Positions 33,533 through 44,130 of a DNA stretch of 64,000 nt are shown piece by piece. Each line of letters opens with the position of its first letter. The first letter of the stretch is position 1. The position numbers were made by a program, and so were the translations under genes. The notes beneath the pieces are model-generated. The model had not been told where the DNA came from and made no database searches. It saw nothing but the letters and a program-made list of their open reading frames with translations. Origin of the DNA: Bufo bufo. Lineage: Eukaryota; Chordata; Amphibia; Anura; Bufonidae. Where the stretch lies: NCBI RefSeq assembly GCF_905171765.1, contig NC_053393.1, forward strand, positions 189,437,921 through 189,501,920, written 5' to 3'.

Positions 33533-35089
33533 CAGTCGTGGCCAAAAGTTTTGAGAATTACATAAATATTGGAAATTGGAAAAGTTGCTGCTTAAGTTTT
33601 TATAATAGCAATTTGCATATACTCCAGAATGTTATGAAGAGTGATCAGATGTATTGCATAGTCCTTCTTTGCCATGAAAATTAACTTAATCCCAAAAAAA
33701 ACTTTCCACTGCATTTCATTGCTGTCATTAAAGGACCTGCTGAGATCATTTCAGTAATCGTCTTGTTAACTCAGGTGAGAATGTTGACGAGCACAAGGCT
33801 GGAGATCATTATGTCAGGCTGATTGGGTTAAAATGGCAGACTTGACATGTTAAAAGGAGGGTGATGCTTGAAATCATTGTTCTTCCATTGTTAACCATGG
33901 TGACCTGCAAAGAAACGCGTGCAGCCATCATTGCGTTGCATAAAAATGGCTTCACAGGCAAGGATATTGTGGCTACTAAGATTGCACCTCAATCAACAAT
34001 TTATAGGATCATCAAGAACTTCAAGGAAAGAGGTTCAATTCTTGTTAAGAAGGCTTCAGGGCGTCCAAGAAAGTCCAGCAAGCGCCAGGATCGTCTCCTA
34101 AAGAGGATTCAGCTGTGGGATCGGAGTGCCACCAGTGCAGAGCTTGCTCAGGAATGGCAGCAAGCAGGTGTGAGCGCATCTGCACGGACAGTGAGGCAAA
34201 GACTTTTGGAAGATGGCCTGGTGCCCAGAAGGACAGCAAAGAAGCCAATTATCTCCAAAAAAAACATCAGGGACAGATTGATATTCTGCAGAAAGTATGA
34301 TGAATCGACTGCTGAGGACTGGGGCAAAGTCATATTCTCCGATGAAGCCTCTTTCCGATTGTTTGGGGCATCTGGAAAAAGGCTTGTCCGGAGAAGAAAA
34401 GGTGAGCGCTACCATCAGTCCTGTGTCATGCCAACAGTAAAGCATCCTGAGACCATTCATGTGTGGGGTTGCTTCTCATCCAAGGGAGTGGGCTCACTCA
34501 CAATTTTGCCCCAAAACACAGCCATGAATAAAGAATGGTACCAAAACACCCTCCAACAGCAACTTCTTCCAACAATCCAACAACAGTTTGGTGAAGAACA
34601 ATGCATTTTCCAGCACGATGGAGCACCGTGCCATAAGGCAAAAGTGATAACTAAGTGGCTCAGGGAACAAAACATTGACATTTTGGGTCCATGGCCTGGA
34701 AACTCCCCAGATCTTAATCCCATTGAGAACTTGTGGTCAATCCTCAAGAGGCGGGTGGACAAACAAAAACCCACTAATTCTGACAAACTCCAAGAAGTGA
34801 TTATGAAAGAATGGGTTGCTATCAGTCAGGAATTGGCCCAGAAGTTGATTGAGAGCATGCCCAGTCGAATTGCAGAGGTCCTGAAAAAGAAGGGCCAACA
34901 CTGCAAATACTGACTCTTTGCATAAATGTCATGTAATTGTCGATAAAAGCCTTTGAAACGTATGAAGTGCGTGTAATTATATTTCACTACATCACAGAAA
35001 CAACTGAAACAAAGATCTAAAAGCAGTTTAGCAGCAAACTTTGTGAAAACTAATATTTGTGTCATTCTCAAAACTTTTGGCCACGACTG
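33533..35089 (+). mobile_element. Tc1/mariner element B, complete
   Basis: The ends are CAGTCGTGGCCAAAAGTTTT and its inverse (35070-35089). TA lies on each side (33531-33532, 35090-35091). It is 1557 bp with one uninterrupted transposase frame. It sits in the centre of a foldback whose arms are at 33337-33480 and 35095-35255. Confidence 0.95.
33898..34913 (+). CDS. Intact Tc1-like transposase
   Basis: I chose the ATG at 33898 (MVTCKETRAAIIALHKNGFT), typical of this family; an upstream in-frame ATG at 33861 would add 12 untypical residues. The protein is about 338 residues with no stop or shift. Residues 1-110 hold the bipartite helix-turn-helix region, with GRPRKSSKRQ as the linking basic motif. 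The DD34E catalytic residues lie in IFSDEASFRLF (first Asp), IFQHDGAPCHKA (second Asp) and [12 protein letters not shown] (Glu). The C-terminus KKKGQHCKY is complete. The family cuts and pastes at TA sites. Open frame, matched ends and TA flanks make recent activity plausible but unproven. Confidence 0.95.
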
Positions 35090-35094
35090 TAGAC

Positions 35095-35434
35095 TAAAAA
35101 AAAATATAAACTTTAGCACTATATTAGCTAAATTACAATCTGTTTGTGTATTTTACGAATATTCGCTATATTGCTATAACTTAATTTTTTTAGAATATTT
35201 ATAATATAAAAAAAAAAGTTATAGCAATATAGCGAATATTCGTAAAATACACATAGCTATAGCCATAGCCAACCAATAGGAAAGTTGCCTTATACAGTTA
35301 AAAGAAAATCGCATATTATTCGCGACAAATAGAATAATGTTGAATATTCGATTTTGACGAATATAAAACGAATATTCAATCGAATATTCGTGAAAGATAG
35401 CGAAATCGAATATAGCACCTCCCGCTCATCAATA
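35095..35434. repeat. Foldback arm and right terminus of the 31.5-kb block
   Basis: GCACTATATTAGCTAAATTAC and TGTGTATTTTAC (35112-35155) are the inverse of 33425-33472. A local TATTGCTATAAC/GTTATAGCAATA hairpin follows (35170-35232). Then come CGAATATTCG variants and the terminal CGCTCATCAATA. No gene is seen. Confidence 0.7.
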
Positions 35435-35442
35435 CTCATAAA

Positions 35443-36130
35443 TCAAGATTATTTTTTTTTATTTTATTTTATGTCATTTCACTAATTTGTCTGTTACATT
35501 TTCGGGTGAAATTCACCAATTTTTGGCTGTGAAATACCACTGCTATACCTAGTAGACAGGTAAAAAAATTTCACAAATTTGTCTGTTACATTCTAGGGTG
35601 AAATTCACCAATTTTTGGGTGTGATATACCCCTGCTCTACCTAGTAGACAGGTAAAAAAAAAAATCACTAATTTGTCTGTTACAAATTCGGGTGAAATTC
35701 ACAAATTTTTGTGTGTGATATACCCCTGCTCTACCTGGTAGACAGGTAAAAAAAAAATCTCTAATTTGTCTGTTACATTCTAGGGTGAAATTCACTAATA
35801 TTTGGTTGTGATATACCCCTGCTCTACCTAGTAGACAAATAAAAACATTTCAATAATTTGTCTATTACATATTCGGGTGAAATTCAACAATTTTTGGGTG
35901 TGATATACCCCTACTATACCTAGTAGACAGGTAAAACATTTCACTATTTTGTCTGTTACATTCTTGGGTGACATTTGACCTTTTTTGCCCTGATTAAACC
36001 CCTGCTCTGCATAGGTGGCAAGGACATAACTTTAAAAAAATCGTCTGTTACATTGTCAGTTGACATTTTACCAATTTTGCTGTATACAAACCCCTGCTCT
36101 GCATAGGTGACAGGGAATTAATTTTCGAAA
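35443..36130. repeat. About 93-bp tandem repeat, hAT-1 tail
   Basis: Seven units begin with TTTCACTAATTTGTCTGTTACA or variants (near 35475, 35568, 35663, 35757, 35849, 35939, 36035). Each ends in CTGCTCTACCTAGTAGACAGGT-like sequence. Because removing the 31.5-kb block joins this directly to 3918, I place it in the 3' part of hAT-1. Confidence 0.82.
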
Positions 36131-36140
36131 ATTCTTCTTT

Positions 36141-36752
36141 AATTGACGCGCGCCACCTCCTTTACTTGTAAGCTTCGGCTTCAATAATTTGTCCCACTTT
36201 TCCGCTTGATCAACTTTTTATATCATCCATTGACCTCCCTTGAATGTGGTATCTCTTTCTCACACTCCCTCTCCGGCGTGGAACCCTGATTCGTCGATAA
36301 CCGTGATCAACATGGTAGGCTCAGAAAAGAACATCGAAAGTTGATAGAGAAGATATCCAAATGGAGTCAACAAAGCGGCAGCAGGGCCTCTCCTGTCTAA
36401 CGTTGCCAAATCCAAAATACCCCAGTGACATTCCCTATAATTTTTTATTAATCATTCCAATAACAGGGCATCTTAAGAGTCCTGTATTGTTATTTATCGT
36501 CACTACCTCCCCGAGTCGGGAGTGGGTAATTGCGGCGCGCCCCCTACTTTCCTTCGATTCTTCAATTTTTAATAACTTCTCCCACATTTCCGCTCGATCA
36601 CATTTAATTCATCCATTGACTTCCTTTGGATGTGGTATCCCTTTCTCACGCTCCCTCTCCGGCGTGGAACCCTGATTTGCCACTAATCGCGATCAACATG
36701 GTAGCCGCAGAAAAGAACATCGAAAGTTGATAGAGAAGTTATCCAATTGGAT
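36141..36752. repeat. About 389-bp partial tandem duplication
   Basis: Two copies, 36141-36362 and 36529-36752, share GACCTCCC or GACTTCCT, then TCACACTCCCTCTCCGGCGTGG, GATCAACATGGTAG and AACATCGAAAGTTGATAGAG. The spacer between them is single-copy. No protein is recognised. Confidence 0.78.
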
Positions 36753-36769
36753 CGTGATCATCACGGGGA

Positions 36770-37437
36770 CGTGCGGCATGGTGGGGCAGTAAGTATGCAC
36801 ACGCCTACACGAACTGACTGACAGGGGTCAGCCCCTGCAACTTCTGTGTCTCCAAATTGGGCATATGGCCTGAGCTTGCCCTTTACCCCTTGGAGGTGCT
36901 GGCCTGCCCTGCAGCCAGTGTATTGTCTGAAAGTGTGTTTAGCACGACTGGAGGGGGTTTTCACAGGTTATATTTCCCAATATTTTGGGGTGTACCCTAA
37001 AATAAACAAAAATAAATAAAAAATTAAAACCAAAAAACAGTGTAGGCTGCCTCGTCCTCATCCACCTCCGCTTCCTCCTACACTTCCACATCCACTGCCT
37101 CCTCAACCTCCTACTCCACATGGACATCGTCCTCCTAGATCAAGATTATTTTTTTTTATTTTTACGTATTTTATGTTCTTTAAAGTCGTTTCCCTATCCA
37201 CTTTGGTTTGCAGAGCACTTGCCATGCTCTTAACCACATTTTGCTGCCATTTGCAGCCCTCTAGCCCTTTCCATTACATTTTTAGAGCCATTTTAGTGCT
37301 CAAAAGTTCGGGTCCCCATTGACTTCAAGGGGTTCGGGGTCAAGTTTGGGTCAAGTTCGGGTCCCGAACTGTAACTTTTTTGTGAAGTTCAGCTGAACCC
37401 GTCGAACCCAAACATCCAGGTGTCCTGTCAACTCTAG
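36770..37437 (+). pseudogene. Deleted hAT-1 relative: dimerisation fragment and 3' end
   Basis: A short C-terminal transposase remnant (GHMA.. LALYPLEVLACPAASVLSE, about 36840-36950) is followed by a 3' region parallel to 3780-3918, but uninterrupted at the site where hAT-1 carries the 31.5-kb block. It ends in TTCGGGTCCC-type repeats and GTCAACTCTAG, a plausible hAT terminus. This copy supplies the empty-site comparison. Confidence 0.75.
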
Positions 37438-37439
37438 TG

Positions 37440-38078
37440 AACACCCAGTAATCTGTGTTGTCTAAAATGCCACTGCAGACAACCTCTATAGAAAAAGTAT
37501 TGTAAATTATGGAAAAAATATATTAATTTTCACTTATATTTCTCCAATCTCTGGCCCTGACACACAGAAGATATTGGACAGATGTCATAAGTCACTGCAG
37601 ACAACATCTATAAAAAAAAGTATTGAAAATGATGGGGAAAAAAAATATTAATTTTAACTTTTTTTTCTCCAATCTCTGGCCCTGACACACAGAAGGTATT
37701 GGACAGATGTCACAAGTCACTGCAGACACCCTCTATATGAAATATACTGAAAATGATGGAAAAATATATTAATTTTAACTTATATTTCTCCAATCTATGG
37801 CCCTGACACACAGAAGGTATTGGACAGATGTCACAAGTCACTGCAGACACCCTCTATAGAAAAAATATTGAAAGGAAGGGAAAAAGGCTCTGGCATTACA
37901 GTGATGGTAGTACTTACCTGCATGTTTATTGGCTGCATAGCAACCGTGAAACGTGCGGGGAGGAGACTCGAGCATGGTGCTTGAGCACATGCGGCACTCG
38001 GCCGAGTACAGCCATGTGCCGAGCATAGCGATGCTCGAGCCGAACAGTAGTTCGGCCGAGCATGCTTGCTCAACACTA
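37440..38078 (-). mobile_element. hAT end fragment with 128-bp tandem repeats
   Basis: Units at about 37470, 37598, 37726 and 37845 carry CACTGCAGACA, CTCCAATCTCTGGCCCTGACAC and TATTGGACAGATGTC. The right part (37885-38078), with TTATTGGCTGCATAGCA and GCCGAGCATGC, ends CAACACTA and closely parallels the right end of hAT-3 (58505-58700). It is a minus-strand hAT 5' end without its transposase. Confidence 0.68.
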
Positions 38079-38353
38079 TTGTCTACCCCTTACTATATAA
38101 GAACCTCCCCAGCAGCCCTTGTATGCAGTATTTTGCAGATCTTAGAGAGACAGCAGTATTATTGCTGTGCTCTATGCTTTCCTGTGTCATTACATTAAAT
38201 TGTTAGTTAGTTAGCTTGTTAGCTTATATATATAATACAGATAGTTAGTGGGAGATAGTCAGTGTAGGTTAGATAGTGATATAGTGTAGCTGTAGGTTCT
38301 GCTGTCCATACATACAAGCTACATACATAGTGCTGTATGTATGTATGTATGTA
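38079..38353. other. AT-rich repeat remnant, no gene
   Basis: TTAGTTAGTTAGC and (TA)n-like simple sequence lead into a TATG microsatellite where Tc1-C inserted. The motif TACATAGTGCTG flanks Tc1-C and recurs near 31400 and 40000. Confidence 0.5.
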
Positions 38354-39968
38354 CAGTGGGGGAAATAATTATTTGACCCCTCACTGATTTTGTAAGTTTG
38401 TCCAATGACAAAGAAATGAAAAGTCTCAGAACAGTATCATTTCAATGGTAGGTTTATTGTAACAGTGGCAGATAGCACATCAAAAGGAAAATCGAAAAAA
38501 AAACTTTAAATAAAAGATAGCAACTGATTTGCATTTCATTGAGTGAAATAAGTATTTGAACCCCTACCAACCATTAAGAGTTCTGGCTCCCACAGAGTGG
38601 TTAGACACTTCTACTCAATTAGTCACCCTCATTAAGGACACCTGTCTTAACTAGTCACCTGTATAAAAGACACCTGTCCACAGAATCAATCAATCAAGCA
38701 GACTCCAAACTCTCCAACATGGGAAAGACCAAAGAGCTGTCCAAGGATGTCAGAGACAAAATTGTAGACCTGCACAAGGCTGGAATGGGCTACAAAACCA
38801 TTAGCAAGAAGCTGGGAGAGAAGGTGACAACTGTTGGTGCGATTGTTCGAAAATGGAAGGAGCACAAAATGACCATCAATCGACCTCGCTCTGGGGCTCC
38901 ACGCAAGATCTCACCTCGTGGGGTGTCAATGGTTCTGAGAAAGGTGAAAAAGCATCCTAGAACTACACGGGAGGAGTTAGTTAATGACCTCAAATTAGCA
39001 GGGACCACAGTCACCAAGAAAACCATTGGAAACACATTACACCGCAATGGATTAAAATCCTGCAGGGCTCGCAAGGTCCCCCTGCTCAGGAAGGCACATG
39101 TGCAGGCCCGTCTGAAGTTTGCCAATGAACACCTGAATGATTCAGAGAGTGACTGGGAGAAGGTGCTGTGGTCTGATGAGACCAAAATAGAGCTCTTTGG
39201 CATTAACTCAACTCGCTGTGTTTGGAGGAAGAAAAATGCTGCCTATGACCCCCAAAACACCGTCCCCACCGTCAAGCATGGGGGGTGGAAACATTTTGCT
39301 TTGGGGGTGTTTTTCTGCTAAGGGCACAGGACAACTTATTCGCATAAACGGGAAAATGGACGGAGCCATGTATCGTGAAATCCTGAGCGACAACCTCCTT
39401 CCCTCTGCAAGGAAACTGAAAATGGGTCGTGGATGGGTGTTCCAGCACGACAATGACCCAAAACATACAGCAAAGGCAACAAAGGAGTGGCTCAAGAAGA
39501 AGCACATTAAGGTCATGGAGTGGCCTAGTCAGTCTCCGGACCTTAATCCAATCGAAAACCTATGGAGGGAGCTCAAGCTCAGAGTTGCACAGAGACAGCC
39601 TCGAAACCTTAGGGATTTAGAGATGATCTGCAAAGAGGAGTGGACCAACATTCCTCCTAAAATGTGCGCAAACTTGGTCATCAATTACAAGAAACGTTTG
39701 ACCTCTGTGCTTGCAAACAAGGGTTTTTCCACCAAGTATTAAGTCTTTTTTTGTTAGAGGGTTCAAATACTTATTTCACTCAATGAAATGCAAATCAGTT
39801 GCTATCTTTTATTTAAAGTTATTTTTTCGATTTTCCTTTTGATGTGCTATCTGCCACTGTTACAATAAACCTACCATTGAAATGATACTGTTCTGAGACT
39901 TTTTATTTCTTTGTCATTGGACAAACTTACAAAATCAGTGAGGGGTCAAATAATTATTTCCCCCACTG
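38354..39968 (+). mobile_element. Tc1/mariner element C with about 210-bp ends
   Basis: The inverted ends start CAGTGGGGGAAATAATTATT and pair over about 210 bp, including TTTCATTGAGTGAAATAAGTA on each side. TA lies on both flanks within TATG repeats. A single transposase gene is inside. Confidence 0.95.
38719..39742 (+). pseudogene. Tc1-like transposase with one frameshift
   Basis: The start is MGKTKELSKDVRDKIVDLHK. It has paired helix-turn-helix regions with NRPRSGAPRKIS, then [12 protein letters not shown] (first Asp), [11 protein letters not shown] (second Asp) and [12 protein letters not shown] (Glu), ending ANKGFSTKY. One extra G in the run near 39280-39286 (HGG/W to GGGN) breaks the frame. 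Otherwise the coding sequence looks complete at about 340 residues, so inactivation seems recent. Confidence 0.93.
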
Positions 39969-39970
39969 TA

Positions 39971-40399
39971 TGTATGTATGTTACATACATACATACATAG
40001 TGCTGTGATGTCACAAGTTTACAACAATACTTAGTGCACCAATCACTATTAAGTAGTCAGACCTGTTAAAATGTGAAGTTGCACGTGTTGCGCCAAAATA
40101 TTTGCATTATTAGTGCCGATTTCACAATCGCAAATATATTGGAGCACTCTATCTGCTTATAAAGCTATTGTAATGTTCTGCCGTGCCAACCATTTTTTCC
40201 AGTCTCAGGAAACTTCTAGCAGCTTGAAAAATCTAGCTATAGTGACCCTCGCCTGTATTTCGCGCACATATACATTGCCGATTTTTTGTGATTAAGAAAA
40301 TAATCTCGAATTTGCAAATTCGCAAATATATGACGAATATTCTACCAAATATTCGCGAAATATCGCAAATTTGAATATTGCCCCTGCCGCTCAACACTA
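39971..40399. mobile_element. hAT-type terminal fragment ending CAACACTA
   Basis: This contains short motifs such as GCAAATATA and CGCGAAATATCGC, then ATTGCCCCTGCCGCTCAACACTA, the same type of end as 3919 and 38078. The matching other end is not identifiable in the window. Confidence 0.5.
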
Positions 40400-40754
40400 A
40401 TTATGAAGAGGAAGCAGCGATCATACATGTGCTTGATCTTGTCTGTGATTGCCAGTTTTTAAACAAGACCTGGCATGACTTTCTGCTACACAGTTTGATA
40501 TATGCCAGCAGAAAGAAGTCCTTTCCCTTATAGCCCGCTAAGATGTCAGCCAGCTGAGGAGGCGGGGGCAGTGAAGGAAGTGCTGACAAGCTGCACAAGT
40601 AGAGACATGACTTATCTCTCCCGGTCTGTAAATGTCCCCAGGGGAGGATAACATGGACTTTTTTTGCATGTTATAAACCCCCTTCACCCATCAATCAGAG
40701 AGCATACTTGTCACATCTAGGGTCTTATGTTTAAAAGAAAATAAGTGAGAAGAT
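40400..40754. other. Unassigned sequence
   Basis: This moderately GC-balanced stretch between a hAT end and the broken 3' side of the CR1 element has no reading frame, repeat or structure that I recognise. Confidence 0.6.
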
Positions 40755-43162
40755 GAGAACTTGATCAGCAGCTGCCTGACACAGTTTTTTGCTGCTTAGT
40801 TTGCTGTTTATTAAAATTCCTAGATCCTTTTCCATGTCAGTGTTACCGAGTGTTTTACCATTTAGTATGTACGGGTGACTTGCATTATTCCTTCCCATGT
40901 GCATAACTTTACATTTATCAGTGTTAAACCTCATCTGCCACTTATCTGCCCAAGCCTCCAATCTATCCAGATCCCTCTGTAGTAGTATACTGTCCTCATC
41001 AGTGTAAATTACTTTACACAGTTTAGTGTCATCTGCGAAAATTGATACTTTACTATGCAAGCCTTCTACAAGATCATTAATAAATATATTGAAGAGAATA
41101 GGGCCCAATACTGACCCCTGAGGTACTCCACTAGTGACAGTGACCCAATCTGAGTGTGTACCGTTAATAACCACCCTCTGTTTTCTATCACTCAGCCAGT
41201 TACTTACCCACATACAGATGTTTTCTCCCAGTCCGAGCATTCTCATTTTATATACTCACCTATTATGTGGTACAGTGTCAAATGCTTTGGAGAATTCCAG
41301 ATATACGACATCCATTGATTCGCCGCTGTCAAGTCTAGAACTTACCTCCTCATAGAAACTGATTAAATTAGTCTGACATGACCGATCCCTCACGAAGCCA
41401 TGCTGATATGGCGTTATTTGCTTATTTCCGTTGAGATGCTCTAATATAGCATCTCTCAGAAAACCTTCAAACAGTTTACCCACAACAGATGTTAAACTTA
41501 CCGGCCTATAGTTTCCAGGCTCTGTTTTTGGCCCCTTTTTGAATATTGGCACCACATATGCCACGCGCCAATCCTGTGGGACATTCCCTGTCAATATAGA
41601 GTCTGCAAATATCAGAAATAAGGGTCTGGCTATGACATTACTTAATTCCTTTAGGATACGGGGGTGTATGTCATCCGGTCCTGGCGATTTGTCTATTTTA
41701 ATCTTTTTAAGTCGCTGATGTACTTCTTCCTGGGTCAGACAGGACACTTTTAATGGGGAATTTATTTTTGCATTCTGCATGTCATCTGACAATTTATTTT
41801 CCTCAGTGAATACATTGGAGAAAAAAATATTTAACAGCTTTGCTTTCTCCTCGTCGCTCTCTGCGACTCCCCCCTCATTACTCTTTAAAGGGCCAACACC
41901 TTCAGATTTATACTTTTTAACATTTATATAATTGAAGAACATTTTAGGGTTAGTTTTACTCTCTTTGGCAATTAATCTCTCGGTCTCTAGTTTGGCCGCT
42001 TTATTTGTTTTTTACATGTTCTATTTTTTTCCTTATAGTTTTTCAGTGCTTCCGTGCTACCCTCCTGTTTTAGTGTTTTATATGCTTTCTTTTTGTCATT
42101 TATTGCTTTCTTTACAGTTCTATTTATCCACATTGGTTTCTTTTTGTTCCTTAACCTTTTATTACCATACGGTATGTACCTCTCACAATGAGTTTTTAGG
42201 ATGTTTTTAAAGATATCCCATTTTGTGTCTGTATTTGTGAGGACTTTGTCCCAGTTAGTTTGGCCTATGGCCTCTCTTAGTTGGCTAAATTTAGCTTTTT
42301 TGAAGTTTGGTATTTTTGTTCCTCCCTGTAGAAACGCTCTTTTGAATGATAATTGGAAGGTTATTACTTTATGGTCACTATTTCCCAGGTGTCCCCCAAC
42401 CTGCACGTCTGTTGTTCTGTCAGGTCTATTGGTTAATACTAAGTCCAGTATGGCCATCCCTCTAGTCGGGTCCTGAACCAGTTGGGAGAGGTAATTGTCT
42501 TTGGTTATTGCCACAAACCTGTTTCCCTTATGAGATATACAAGTTTCAGTTTCCCAGTCTATATCTGGGTAGTTGAAGTCCCCCATAATAACCACCTCAT
42601 TATGATTTGCCGCCTCGTCTATCTCGTTTAGTAGTAGATTTTCTGTGGACTCTGGTATATTTGGTGGTTTATAGTAAACTCCTATTAGTAATTTATTGTT
42701 GTTTTTAGCTCCATGTATCTCTACCCACTGTGACTCCACATGTTCATGTCCCTCACTTATATCTTCTCGGACTGTGGGCTTTAGACAGGACTTTATATAA
42801 AGGCAGACCCCTCCCCCTCTCCGGTTTTGACGATCCTTTCTAAACAGACTGTAACCTTGTACATTAACTGCCCAGTCATAGCTATCATCCAGCCATGTCT
42901 CAGTTATTCCCACTATGTCATAGTCCTCCTCACACATCACTAATTCCAGTTCACCAGTTTTATTAGTCAGGCTTCTGGCATTAGTATACATACATTTGAG
43001 AGGTTTATGTATATTTTTTAGCCTACACCTTTCCTTCTGAACTGTTCTAGTCCCTCCTTCCATTCCTCCCCCATTCTTATTACCTTGCCCCCGGTCTCTA
43101 TCTGCACTATCTTCCCCTCCTATAACGTAATTACCCTCCCCCCCAGTCCCTAGTTTAAACAC
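40755..43162 (-). pseudogene. CR1 ORF2: endonuclease and reverse transcriptase
   Basis: The apurinic-type endonuclease (43060-42320) shows YTNARSLTNKTGELE, ITETWLDDSYD, IMGDFNYPDIDW and NSDHKVITF. The frame shifts near 41990-42010. The reverse transcriptase then has KIDKSPGPDDIHPRILKE, PIFKKGPKTEPGNYRPVSL, YLEFSKAFDTVPHNR, an in-frame TGA at 41253-41255, SGVPQGSVLGPILF and the catalytic FADDTKL. The coding sequence ends early at 40755, losing the thumb and C-terminal region. Its start overlaps the ORF1 stop, with no ATG at the overlap. Confidence 0.93.
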
Positions 43163-44130
43163 TCCTCCAACCTTCTAGCCATCTTTCTCCACAGCACAGC
43201 TGCCCCTTCCCCATTGAGGTGCAGCCCGTCCCTACGATAGAGCCTGTAGCCGATAGAAAAATCGGCCCAGTTCTCCAGGAACCCAAACCCCTCCTTCCTA
43301 CACCAGTTCTTGAGCCACTTGTTAATCTCCCTAATCTCCCATTGCCTTTCTTGTGTGGCTCGTGGTACAGGCAGTATTTCGGAAAATACTACCTTTGAGG
43401 TCCTTGCCCTCAGCTTTTGACCTAAATCCCTGAAATCATTTTTAAGGACTCTCCACCTACCTCTAACTTTGTCATTGGTTCCGATATGGACCATGACCGC
43501 TGGATCATCTCCAGCCCCTCCCAGTAATCTGTCAACCCGATCCGCGATGTGTCGAACTCTAGCGCCAGGAAGACAGCACACTGTTCGGCGATCACGGTCT
43601 TTGTGACAGATTTCCCTATCTGTTCCCCTAATAATGGAGTCTCCCACTACCAGCACCTGTCTGGCCTGCCCTGCTCTCCTGGTTCCCTGCTTACTGGAGC
43701 TGACATTCCCCTGACTGGCAGAGGAAGTGTCTGGCTGCAGCAGTGCCGTCCCCGGACTGACATCCCCCTCATCTGCCAAACGTGCAAACATGTTGGGGTG
43801 TGTCAGATCAGGGCTAGCCTCCCTGGCACTCTTCCCTCTACCCCGCTTTCTAACTGTTACCCAGCTAGCTACCTCACTTTCCTCAGCCTCCTCTCTGTCA
43901 CCCTCCCCCTCATCTACCCCAAAGAGTGCTTGCTCGGTGAGAAGCAAACTCTTTTGCAAATTATCAATGCCTCTCAGTGTTGCAACTTGCCTTAGAGACT
44001 CGATCCACGATTCCAAACGGGTAATTTGCTCACATCTAGAACAAAGATATACACCCTTGAACTCCTGTTCCAGGACTGCATACATCATGCAAGATGTGCA
44101 CTGGACTGCGTTGTAAATTGTGCAACACAT
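43150..44130 (-). CDS. CR1 ORF1 with SGNH/GDSL esterase
   Basis: This is an open frame of 326 codons. The N-terminus has Cys pairs (CTSC, CSRC) compatible with a zinc-binding module, then a helical stretch ITRLESWIESLRQVATLRGI that may form a coiled coil. The middle is acidic and low complexity. The C-terminal half is a lipase/esterase-like fold: VVGDSIIRG (catalytic Ser), VMVHIGTND (Asn block) and DGLHLNGEGA (Asp-His pair). Esterase-bearing ORF1 proteins are known in CR1-clade LINEs and are thought to act in RNP assembly or membrane interactions. No lesion is seen, but ORF2 is dead. Confidence 0.88.
   Translation of the reverse strand: MCCTIYNAVQCTSCMMYAVLEQEFKGVYLCSRCEQITRLESWIESLRQVATLRGIDNLQKSLLLTEQALFGVDEGEGDREEAEESEVASWVTVRKRGRGKSAREASPDLTHPNMFARLADEGDVSPGTALLQPDTSSASQGNVSSSKQGTRRAGQARQVLVVGDSIIRGTDREICHKDRDRRTVCCLPGARVRHIADRVDRLLGGAGDDPAVMVHIGTNDKVRGRWRVLKNDFRDLGQKLRARTSKVVFSEILPVPRATQERQWEIREINKWLKNWCRKEGFGFLENWADFSIGYRLYRRDGLHLNGEGAAVLWRKMARRLEECLN

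Larger units (their letters stand above)
3919..35434. mobile_element. 31.5-kb block with hAT-type ends and 8-bp target duplication
   Basis: The left end begins TAGTGTTGAGCG and the right end finishes CGCTCATCAATA, which are imperfect inverted ends. The flanks 3911-3918 and 35435-35442 are both CTCATAAA, fitting the hAT preference nTnnnnAn. Joining the flanks restores hAT-1 tail sequence that aligns without a gap to an uninterrupted relative at 37110-37160. Both subterminal zones are rich in CGAATATTCG. No transposase of its own is visible. Two inverted Myb-exon units lie near the ends, and most of the length is later insertions. It may be one foldback-like element or two joined copies; that part is inference. 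Confidence 0.75.

Noticed and set aside
37440..37880. Evenly spaced repeats resembling a CRISPR array
   Set aside because: The whole 128-bp unit is repeated, spacers included. The context is eukaryotic transposons.
38079..40399. A complete hAT element between the two CAACACTA ends
   Set aside because: Both ends point the same way and no matching flanking duplication was found.
41134..44116. Plus-strand ORFs across the CR1 region
   Set aside because: They run antisense to ORF1 and ORF2, whose domains are clear on the minus strand.
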